From NCBI RefSeq assembly GCF_002865645.1, contig NW_020194555.1, positions 186,001 through 250,000 on the forward strand: a stretch of DNA of 64,000 nucleotides, given 5' to 3'. Below are positions 49,347 to 59,500 of the stretch, one piece after another (within the stretch, counting starts at the first letter, position 1; each line of letters starts with the position of its first letter). A program made the position numbers and the translations under genes. The DNA is from Hyaloscypha bicolor E (Eukaryota > Ascomycota > Leotiomycetes > Helotiales > Hyaloscyphaceae). The notes under the pieces are model-generated. The model saw nothing but the letters and a program-made list of their open reading frames with translations, did no database searches and was not told the origin of the DNA.

Positions 49347-49650
49347 TTTTTGTTGGGGAGATCTGCCAAGGCTTTATAGCCACTCGCTGGTGAACAGAAG
49401 AAACTCTCGACATCAATCATAAATGAGGCAGCCAATACTTACGCAGCACGTATCTTTCCGTACTCAGGAGCCGACATGACGCCCGAACCCCGCTATCAGG
49501 CTGTGACCTACGCCTCGATGCAGTTGTCGGAGAATGGTGGCGGTATACTTCGGGATGTCCCAATTATTTTGCTAGCACGAATGCCCAATTTCTTCGTTCC
49601 TTCTTCTTTATTACCGATTGAATAGGTGTTGAAGCAGATCTTGGGCCACC

Positions 49651-50875
49651 ATGGCAGATATTGAGTTGGGTGTTCCACCCTCTACGCCAACAACAGCCGC
49701 TAGTAAAGTACTATTCCAATGGAACTCACTTGTACTGTCGTGGCATTCATTGGGATCCAAATTCAGAGGCCATGAAAAAAGGAGAGACGAGGAGCATGTC
49801 TTCCAACCCCAGAGTGCGCGTCCTCAAATGAAATCCCTTTTTGTCACTGGGGAAATGTTAACAGGATCAAGTCGAGGACTACCGTAAAGGATACCCCCGA
49901 TTTGCAGCATTAATGGCCGCACACAGTGCCTTCAACATCTTTCGGCGCTTCTCCAATATCCGTACACGCCTTCTGCTATTGGCCCAGGATAGAATTGTCA
50001 ACCTTGAAGAGCAATTGATGAGAATTGACCAAGCAGAGAAGTCACCTTTGTTCCTAGCCTCTAGTCGGGAGGACAGGAATAGCGAGCGAGATCTAGTAAT
50101 TTCGCAACTCTACACCTGCCTCGAGGAATACGGTAAGGCCATCAATTCCATCTTGACAGGTGTTTGTTTTAGTGACACGCCGATTCTAGATAAGCTGATG
50201 GAACGAAGTCAGCGGGTATTCGCTTACGAAAGCCCGGATACTAAATATGTATCGAGTCTCCAACGCTGGATCAGGGGCAACTCCTGCATTGCCAGAAACG
50301 AGGCCAAGTTTCTGGAAAGCGGAGAAGACCTGTTGACCCTGGCTTCGATGGAAGATGGGGCAGTGAGTTGGTTCGAACGGTTTGTCTGCGATGCGCTCGT
50401 CAAAATCTTCAAAGTAAAAAAAAAAACACTCCATACTCTATCACCCCTTCAGATTTGAATATCTTAGAGGTTCATGAAAGACAGAAAATAACGAGATTCT
50501 AGGGTTCATCTGGTCAGAAGTCAAGAGACCCTCACGTTCACATATTCTCCCGACCAACAACAATCAAGATGGCACGCGCGCTCTTAAGCCCTCTCATGGC
50601 GGTTCTTTTGTTGGCTCCAGTAATCATCTGTACTTCTCTACATAACCTGACCGCTAGACTAGCCATAATGGTTGCTGCCACGTGTATCTTTATCTGCTGC
50701 ATATCTCTGCTGACAAAGGCCAAGACAGTCGAACTGGCTGTAGCTGGCGCGACGTAGGTCTATCTCAGTTGTCCCTTGCTGTTGCGAGGCTTGGGATGTT
50801 TACTGACTCTGTCTTGCTAGATACACGACAGTCCTTGTCGTATTTATAGCCGGGCCTAATACGATACCAAACTGA
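49651..50875 (+). CDS. DUF6594-family membrane protein
   Basis: Four exons (49651-49707, 49865-50413, 50503-50753 and 50821-50875) join in phase to 303 residues. After splicing, the N-terminus gains DYRKGYPRFAALMA and FNIFRRFSNIRTRLLLLAQD, followed by a coiled helical region with LEEQLMRID and SPLFLASSREDRNSERD, and SSLQRWIRGNSCIARNE. This is the order seen in fungal DUF6594 proteins. The C-terminus has hydrophobic helices at about residues 219-235 (LMAVLLLAPVIICTSL), 240-262 and 278-292 (TVLVVFIAG). The second intron has an unusual donor, AAAGTAAAAAAAAAAAC; reading through it gives an early stop. The function of the family is unknown. It lies between the caspase-like pseudogene and the TPR-CHAT gene, on the same strand as both. 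Confidence 0.8.
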
Positions 50876-51640
50876 CGCTTCCCTCACAGCCACGCCCGTA
50901 ATAAAGACAGGAAGACCGAGGGGGATGGAGAGAGAAGGCTAAAAAATACTGAAAGCGAGTACGGCATTCTGGATAGAAGTATTTGTCTGCCGGTTGGCCT
51001 CTTCAGGTTCATGTACCAGTCTAGTACACTGAGGCATATATCACGTTATTCTAGCACATTTATAAGACCAGATCTTTTTAAGGCTGACTTGATGTAACGC
51101 AATAATGTAAACAGCTATTGCAATATAACTTAATTCAAGCGTAACATCAGTTGGTCTAGTCATACAGACAAACTAGAAGATGGGGTGAATTAAGATAGCC
51201 CTAAGCGTTATGTAAACAATTCCATCTCGAGATAATTAATACAAATCTGTCAATGAACAGTCACCAGGTCATATGACTACTAATAACTATATCAGGTCTA
51301 GCCTCCTCTATATAAGACACTTTCTTTTCATGATTTTTAAAAAGAACATGAATTCATTCATAAAAAGGGGGTCCTCTAGAAGACCTCAAATACAATTTTT
51401 GAGGTTATCGCGAAATCCGCGATAGTTATTTAAAATAGCAAGTCCACTCAACGCAGGTAGGCACGGACCAGGTGGCCCGTGCATAGATACCCATTCCATT
51501 CTGCAGCTTGTGCGCCACCACACAATTCGGATAGCACCTTCTTTGGGGCAACACCGACATCCTTGGTTTCGAAGTATTGTGAATAGTGACAGCCCAAGGC
51601 ACAACGTCCCCCTAATAGCCTTCGCTAACAACACAACACA
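50876..51640. other. Intergenic region upstream of the TPR-CHAT gene
   Basis: About 765 bp without ORF or repeat support; it presumably holds the promoter of the gene at 51641. No element was recognised. Confidence 0.5.
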
Positions 51641-54600
51641 ATGGAAGAAGTCCTAGAAAGCCTAAAAGACTTGGATACTTTAGAAGACCAGGAATCAGGC
51701 CAGGAATCAGGCCCAGAAGATGATCTTGATGACGAGCGGATTCAGACCACTCGGGAGAAGATTGATGCGGCCGACGAAACTCTTCCAGGCCTTCCATCGT
51801 TATTGAGGGAGCTGGGAATCCGGCTTCGCATGCGGTTCTCAACAACTTTCGAGTTAAGCGACCTTGAAGAAGCCATCCATGCTATACGAAAGGCGATCCG
51901 TTTAACACCATTGGAAGATGTCTCCAATAGGTCTGAATTGTTATTCGACCTTGGAGGCACATTAGATATGAAATTCTCCGAGACAGATAACATATCGGAC
52001 CTTGAAGAGTCCATTAGGGCCTTGCGAGGCTGTGTCGATGGGGCGTCAACGAATAAATTGAACCAGGAATTGCGTCTTCTTGGGTTGGCTAGTGCACTCA
52101 GGACTAAATTTTCCAAGACAGGAGCAATGGCCGACATCGAAGAAGCAATCCGAGTTACCCAAGTGCTCATTGACGGTATCTCAGAGCCTAAAAGCCGGGC
52201 ACGAAATCTGGAGACCCTTGGCTATCTCAACGTGTTGAGATACGAAAGCAGTGGCGATATAGTCCATCTCGACGAAGCCATTCAAGCACTGCAAGAGGTT
52301 GTTAAATTGACTCCACAAGATCATCCTTCGCGAGGACGGCGAGTTCGTGACCTTGGGGTCCGAATGGAGATGAGATATAGCAGGACGGGTGAAATAACCG
52401 ATTTGGACACAGCAATCCGAATTTTGCAAGCATCTATCAATTTGACACCCATGACGGATCCGAACCGGGCTGAGTGGCTGCACTCTTTTGCGGTCCACCT
52501 TGGGCACAGATATCTGAGAGTGTTGGCTTTGGCTGACCTCGAGGAAGGCATCAGGGCCTTGGAAGAGGGGATCGATATAACAGCGAATTTTAACAACAGA
52601 AACAAAGAGCGACCAGGGTTGCTATTTCACCTTGGAGTTCAACTTCTGTGGAAATATGAGAGAACGCAAGAAGCTGCCGACCTCGACAACGCCATCCGAG
52701 TCCTACAGGACGCTATCAATGACCCTGGCACAACCCGAGCAGACAAGTATCGGCGTGCAAGCTCTATGTGCTCTCTTAGTTCTGGGCTGTTTGATAGATA
52801 TAAAAGGACAAGGGCATTGGCAGACCTCGAAGAAGCCATCCAAGTTGCGCACGAATCCATCCGTATGACGGAAAGGGACAACCTGAGAGATCCCAACCAG
52901 TCGAATAATCTCTCCATCGTGATGAATGCTCTTGCACTCATGCTTGAAGAGAGGTTCCTGAGGCTGGGCGAGATGGCTGACATAGAAGAGGCCATCAGAG
53001 CCCAACGAGAATGTCTCTCTGTGGCGTTTGAAAACGACCCTTCTATTGCAGCATGGAGGCTTCACCTTGGCCTTGAACTGGAGCACAGATACCAAGCAAC
53101 GAATTCTATGCCCGACCTTACAGAAGCGATTTCGCTCTGTATATCCGCCTTGCATCAGCCCAACTCGTACCCACGCACCCGCATCAAAGCCGGCAGACAT
53201 GCAGTCCGACTATGTGCGTTCAGATCGGACTGGCAAGAAGCTTGTAGAGCTGCAAGCGCCGCCATGAGTCTCATCCCTGCCATGATGCTCCAATCCCTAG
53301 AGAACTCGGACAAGCAGCGGTTGATTGCAGAGAATTCCGATCTAGCTTCCGACGCAGCAGCTGTTGCCTTGAACGCAGGGGAAAGCCCGTACGTGTGCTT
53401 GCGTCTCCTGGAGCAAGGTCGTAGCATTCTCGCAGAGTCTATTCAGAGCCTACGGACCGATTCCCTTGGCCTCCGCGGCATGTACCCCGAGATGGAGGAG
53501 AAATATGTCCGTCTTTGCCAAGAGCTAGACGTGCCTGACTTTGCAGAGCCTGAGGCTAAATCATTTTCGTGGGAAGCTCGTGCAAGCCGGCGGTACGTTG
53601 CGAGCAGAGAACTTGAGGCGTTGCTCGTTGAAATCCGCAAACAGTCTGGATTCGAGGACTTTCTGCTTCCTCCAACCGAAAAGGAAATGCAGAGTGCTGC
53701 AAGCTATGGCCCTATTGCACTAGTCAACGTCAGCAAGTACCGCTGCGATGCGTTGCTCGTGGAGAAGCACCAAATCCGGTGTTTACGCTTACCTGATCTT
53801 CACAGCAATGACATCGAGAGAAGAGTACAGGGTCGAAGTTTGGGCAGCCCGCTTGTTCTCCAGTGGCTTTGGGATACCGTCACGAGCCCAGTCCTGGACG
53901 CTCTTGGATTCAATCACCCCCCTCTGTCTGATGGTACAGCCTCTGGCGACTGGCCGCACGTGTGGTGGATTCCAACCGGCCCCCTGAGGAGGTTTCCTCT
54001 CCACGCGGCGGGGCGTTACATGGCTAATGAGCCCCCTGACATGTCAATGCTCGACAGGGTCATGTCATCGTACAGCTTATCCATCAAGTCGATGATCCAT
54101 TCCCGGCGGCGTCAGCAAACCGTCGCCAACTCAACGCCATCCATAACCCCCGAAAAGATGCTTCTCGTCGCCATGCAAGATACCCCAGGCCAAAATGCTC
54201 TTCCCTTCGCAACCAGGGAAGTAGAAATGCTGCACCGGCTGTGCAAGGAGATGGCACTGACCCCCATCGAGCCTGGCCGATTCAAGGATGACATTGTATT
54301 GCATCTGCCGCACTGCAAGATCTTCCATTTTGCCGGCCACGGACACACCGACAACGCAGACCCTGCAAAGAGCAGTCTGCTCCTCGATGACTGGCGGACC
54401 AACCGGTTGACGGTTGCCACGCTGATGGGGCTCAACCTCGGCGCGCAGCAGCGGGAGCCGCCGTTCCTTGCATACCTGTCGGCGTGTGGAACGGGCCGGA
54501 CCCAAAACAACAAGTTCGTCGACGAGAGCATCCACCTCATCAGCGCGTGTCAACTGGCTGGGTTTCGCCATGTCATTGGCACGCTATGGGAAGTCAATGA

Positions 54601-54958
54601 CCAATCTTGCGTCGACGTGGCAAGGATTACGTACGAGGGGATGAAGGATGGGAAGATGAGCGATGAGTCGGTTTGTTTAGGGCTGCATAGGGCGTTGAGA
54701 GAACTGAAGACGCGGTGGCTGAGTACACTACCAGTTGTCGCGCCTAATATAACGAAAGATTATCCGGGCGAGGAGAGGGAGGTAGAACTACTAGACGGGA
54801 ACGTAGAGACATGCTTGCCCGAGGCGGTGATAGTAGTGGGCATGGCGACCGACGTATGTGACAGAAGGGAAAGGGAGGCCAAGCTGAAGCTTGGGCATAG
54901 AAGGATCGATGACTTCGCTAAGCCGTTGTACTGGGTGCCATATATTCATTTTGGGTAG
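51641..54958 (+). CDS. TPR-CHAT protein (caspase-fold protease-like), intact and intronless
   Basis: A 1105-residue single-exon gene. After an acidic N-terminus, residues ~55-560 hold about ten repeats of ~53 residues, each with LG...R/Y...T followed by DLEEAIRALR-type helices, a TPR-like solenoid. A linker helix region (~560-720) leads to a C-terminal CHAT domain (~740-1060), the caspase HetF-associated-TPR fold related to separase and caspases. The catalytic dyad is present: His900 in FHFAGHG and Cys949 in YLSACGTG. WIPTGPLRRFPLHA, PFATREVEML and HVIGTLWEVND are family landmarks. TPR-CHAT proteins act as proteases in prokaryotic defence and cell-death systems; the substrates of fungal ones are mostly unknown. 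No stop or frameshift. It is adjacent to RIP-mutated DNA, yet its own codons look unmutated. Confidence 0.95.
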   Translation: MEEVLESLKDLDTLEDQESGQESGPEDDLDDERIQTTREKIDAADETLPGLPSLLRELGIRLRMRFSTTFELSDLEEAIHAIRKAIRLTPLEDVSNRSELLFDLGGTLDMKFSETDNISDLEESIRALRGCVDGASTNKLNQELRLLGLASALRTKFSKTGAMADIEEAIRVTQVLIDGISEPKSRARNLETLGYLNVLRYESSGDIVHLDEAIQALQEVVKLTPQDHPSRGRRVRDLGVRMEMRYSRTGEITDLDTAIRILQASINLTPMTDPNRAEWLHSFAVHLGHRYLRVLALADLEEGIRALEEGIDITANFNNRNKERPGLLFHLGVQLLWKYERTQEAADLDNAIRVLQDAINDPGTTRADKYRRASSMCSLSSGLFDRYKRTRALADLEEAIQVAHESIRMTERDNLRDPNQSNNLSIVMNALALMLEERFLRLGEMADIEEAIRAQRECLSVAFENDPSIAAWRLHLGLELEHRYQATNSMPDLTEAISLCISALHQPNSYPRTRIKAGRHAVRLCAFRSDWQEACRAASAAMSLIPAMMLQSLENSDKQRLIAENSDLASDAAAVALNAGESPYVCLRLLEQGRSILAESIQSLRTDSLGLRGMYPEMEEKYVRLCQELDVPDFAEPEAKSFSWEARASRRYVASRELEALLVEIRKQSGFEDFLLPPTEKEMQSAASYGPIALVNVSKYRCDALLVEKHQIRCLRLPDLHSNDIERRVQGRSLGSPLVLQWLWDTVTSPVLDALGFNHPPLSDGTASGDWPHVWWIPTGPLRRFPLHAAGRYMANEPPDMSMLDRVMSSYSLSIKSMIHSRRRQQTVANSTPSITPEKMLLVAMQDTPGQNALPFATREVEMLHRLCKEMALTPIEPGRFKDDIVLHLPHCKIFHFAGHGHTDNADPAKSSLLLDDWRTNRLTVATLMGLNLGAQQREPPFLAYLSACGTGRTQNNKFVDESIHLISACQLAGFRHVIGTLWEVNDQSCVDVARITYEGMKDGKMSDESVCLGLHRALRELKTRWLSTLPVVAPNITKDYPGEEREVELLDGNVETCLPEAVIVVGMATDVCDRREREAKLKLGHRRIDDFAKPLYWVPYIHFG

Positions 54959-56516
54959 CACTACTGCGTGAATCGAATTGTGTCCTCCCTTTTAGTCCTA
55001 GGCTTCGGTTCGCGTTGCTGTCTCTTACGACTGGAAGTGAGCCTTAATAACCGAATTCCAAGGTCAATGCAACCCCAAGCGAATACACACCCTTCTCCCA
55101 CCAAAACTACCCATCTTTAGACCTTAATAATTAAATAACTAATAAGTAGATTACCTTTAAAATTTCCATATTACTAGTTTCATATATATTAAATAACACT
55201 ATAATATAAAGTTTACGTAATATTTTATATTACGTAATTAATATTAAGCTTAAAGCCTCTAAATTACTAAGTTTAATATTATATAAATAATTTTATAAAT
55301 AAGATTAATAAATAGAAACTATTTAATTTTATATTACTAATATAGCTTATAAAATGCATTTATTAAGACGTTTTATTTATATGCCTTTAAAATAGAAAGA
55401 TTTATTTAAAATAGTAGTATTTTTAAAAATTAATTACTAATTATATTATAATAATTACTTTTTAATTTTTAATAAAAACTATTATTCTTTATATATTAAA
55501 AGAAAATAGAAGAAGAAGTATTGAATTATATAAGAGTTTATAATATATTTTAAATTTCGAAGTTTATAACTTTAGTATTTATTTAAAATAATTATATTAT
55601 ATTAAATAAAAGTATTAAAGAAATTAAATATATTATTAAAAATAAGCTTATATATATTTATATATTAAATAAAAAAATTATATTATTTTTATTAATTATA
55701 TTATTTTTATTAATTATATTATATTAATTATAAGATTATATAAATATTTTATATAATAGAATAGTAGCTTTAGATTAGTTTTATATCTAATAATTTAGAT
55801 TTTAGATTTTTTAGATTTTATTTCTTAATTTTTTAATTTTTTATAAGATATATAATAATAAAGTAATATATAAATAGTTAAAGTAAATAAGCTATAAAAT
55901 AATACTTATAAGTATAACTAGTTTCTAAGAGTTAATTTTAATAAAAGACTAATTAATACTTCTTTCTAAAGCTAGAAATATCTCTTTATATATTTCCTAG
56001 TATTTAGCTAAATATATAAAGCTCTTTATTTAATTAGGAAATGCAATTTATATAATTCTAATTATAAGCTTTACCTAAATAGAAAACTAGATTTATAATA
56101 TCTAATACCTATTTATATATTATTATATATATCTATTATATTTTTATAAAAAAATTAAATATAAACCTAGAATTTTATAACTAATATATTATTTTATATA
56201 AAAATAATAGCCTTAATTTATAATTATATATAAGATAATATAAACTTATAAAAATTAAATTAAAAGTATTTATAAATATAAAAATATTAAGTATTAAATT
56301 AAAGTATTTAAAATTCTTAAAATTTTATATAAAAACCAAGTTTAAATAATTTTAAAATCTTAAAATATTTATATTTAAAATAAAATAAATACTTTATTTT
56401 TTTTAATAGTTATATAGTAAATAATTATTTAATATTATATATTTAGCTAAAATTAAAATATATATTTATTTATAATATATATTAATCTTAGAAATTAGTT
56501 ATAGCTAGATTTTAAA
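54959..56516. other. AT-rich, RIP-like DNA without readable genes
   Basis: From about 55110 the sequence becomes almost entirely A/T with abundant TA steps. No ORF above about 60 codons fits a known protein. It is probably old, RIP-destroyed transposon sequence; no boundaries were recognised. Confidence 0.6.
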
Positions 56517-59500
56517 TATTGGTTTACTAGGAATATATAGTACTATTATATAGGTATAGAAGTACTATTTATATAAGGTTAGTAAAATTATTATTCAGAA
56601 ATAGAGATTGTAGTATTATAGTATTAATATGCGATTCCTAAATCTGTTAAGCCTAAAGGAATCTAGTTTACTAGTCGAGTTACTAATGAGACACGAGGTC
56701 ATATAACTATATCCCGTATCCTATATCCCATTACTCATATCCTATTACTCATATCCCGTATCCCGTAACTATATATATGACTCCTAAAGAAATAGCTATA
56801 CTAATACTAGAAACTCTCTAAAAACGCGAAAAACAGAAAATAGTACTTTCCTCTAATTATATATAAGTTCCTAATCCGGCCTAGTACTAGATTCCCCAAA
56901 TGCTTTATATATCTATATTATTTTTAAGGTTTTAGTTATATATTAAAGGCCGTGGCCTTTTATATATAACCTTCTTTTTTATAAGTTCATATTCCCTAAT
57001 CCGGCCTAGTACTAGATACTTAGATACCAGATATCCAAATACCAGATACTAAGGAAATCTCTATATATATCTTCCTATTTATATATCTATTTCTTGCTCT
57101 ATTCGCATTTGGCTTATTCTTTTATATCTAACTATATAGTATTCGTATTAATAAGATACTTGAGGGTATTTAATAGCTTCGATTTTATTATAAAGTTAGC
57201 AGGATTTAATTTTCCCTTAATTTACTTAACTTCTGTAATCTTTTATTATTTATATACCTGGCAGAGGTATATTATATTAATTATTAGGTATTTCTCTCGA
57301 GTAGTACCTAATTTAATAAGGCATTCGTATAATGACTTCGAATCCGTATAAATAACTAGTAGTAGTTCTATTTCTAGTACTCTATTAATTATAGATTTGA
57401 CTAAAGTACCTATATTAAAATTATAAGCCATATTATAAAGTTCTAAAGCTAGAATACTTCTGGTAACTCTCTTATATTTAGTAAAGAACTAGTAGATAAT
57501 ATTAGTATATCTAGTTCTATTTACTAGAACTAGAATATATCTGATTTAGAAAGAGAAATCTCTATTATTTATAAATAAAGCATTTATAAAAACGATTAAA
57601 TATAAGAACTTCTTTACTAGCTTTATAAATCTTAATTCTCTAGTAATATTCTCAATTTATTATTAAATATACTTATTAAATGCCTTTATATTAGTTTTTG
57701 AGGATTTAATAGCTTAAGTAATAATTAATAGATTATATAAAGCTTCTAGTTAATAGACTAATATAATATATACTTCTTTAGTATATTAGGTAATATATTA
57801 GTTTTTAATAAAGAGATTTTAATAAATAGTATTTCTATTACTTATAGTAGTAGTATTTTTTATAGAAATAATTCGGAGGTTTTTATATTAGTATTCCTAT
57901 ATAAGAGTAATTCTAGTAATATTTACATAAATAATACTTTTATTAAACTTGAGATTATAATTAAAAGTAAGAAATTCACGCTTTTTAGCTAAGAACTTAG
58001 TCTTATAAAGCTTTAGTTACTTTGCCTTTATAAAATTATTAGTTCTAATAAATAAGGTATTATTAGTTTAAAAGCTAATAATTCCGAAGAATTACTTATT
58101 ATAAAGTAAATAAGAGTTATAAGTCGACTATTCTATAGAGAGCTTATTAATATAATAGGAATAATAAGTCTTGAACTAGTAGTTCCTAGCTTCTGGTATA
58201 TTATAGAATTATTCTTTAGATTTAGCTTTTTAGTAAGCTTATAAAGTGAGTTAATATAGAAATTATAATTAAATAAGATTATTAATTAGATATAAGCTTA
58301 TAAGATATTATATAAATATAATTCTATAGTATTTATTATTATAGTAGTAATACTAAAAATAATTCTCTAATTAATATATTAGATAATAGGTAATTATATT
58401 AATACTATATATTTCTTACTATTATTATAAGCTTAAATAACTAGTCTCGATTTCTTAAGCTCTTTCTCTATATCCTTATTCTTAATCTCGTTAATAAACT
58501 AGAAATTAAAGATATATATTTTCTTTAGTACCTGAAATCTAGAAATAATCTCAAATATGCCTTTTTCTAGAAGGCTAGTAACTTTAACTTAACGGGAATT
58601 CTTATATAATTCATTATCCTATAAGAATACCGTAATATCTAGGGGCTTATAAAGGCATTTTCTATTATACTTTAGTAAAATAGTAAGAGAAATTATACCT
58701 GTATTACTTTTGGCCTTACTATTAGATTCGGGAATAGGTTTAGGTTTAGGGCTATTAGTAATAACCTTATTATTTCCTATATAAAAGGGCTTTATAGAGG
58801 TTAAATAAAAGATAGTATTATTATATAATAGAGCTAGTATATAGTTCTCCTTATTAATAGCTACTAGCTTATATAGTCTATCCTAATTACTAGGTTAACC
58901 GGTATTTCTTTTATACTAAATGAGAATATTTGAATTTAGAAATAGTTTATAAATATTAGTAATACTAAGACTATTTCGGGTATTTAAAGTATTTATAATT
59001 TAATATCTAGCTTAAAGCTTCTGAATTTCTACTATTATTTTCTTAAATACTACTAATTACTATAATATAATAGGTAATAGGGTATTATATTTAGTTATTT
59101 AAGGTAAAGTACTATAAACTAAAAGAATTAGGATAATACTATTAGGTCCTATAAAGTTATTAATAGCCTTAAAAGCTATTTGAAGTGTGGTATTCTTATT
59201 AATTCTATTAACTTTAGCTATAATAATAAAATAGGTATATTAGATCGGGCTATAGTAGTATTTTATAATTTTAATAAAGTTATAAGCTTTTATAAAAATA
59301 ATCTTAACCTTAGTTTCTATAATATTTGCAAGCTAAGTAAACTTCTTACTAATAAATTACTTTCTGGTATTTATTATAATCTAATTAGGAGAGCCTAAAT
59401 AATTATTAATCTAGTATTACTTAAATATATTTCAGGTATATATTATACTAATATTCTAGAGCTATTAGCCGGCTTAATATCGAGTACTTTTATTAATAAT

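Noticed and set aside
53789..54571. Minus-strand ORFs within the CHAT domain
   Set aside because: Antisense shadows of the 1105-codon TPR-CHAT gene.
57094..57351. 85-codon plus-strand ORF in AT-rich DNA
   Set aside because: Overlaps the minus-strand Copia RNase H segment, which has recognisable motifs.
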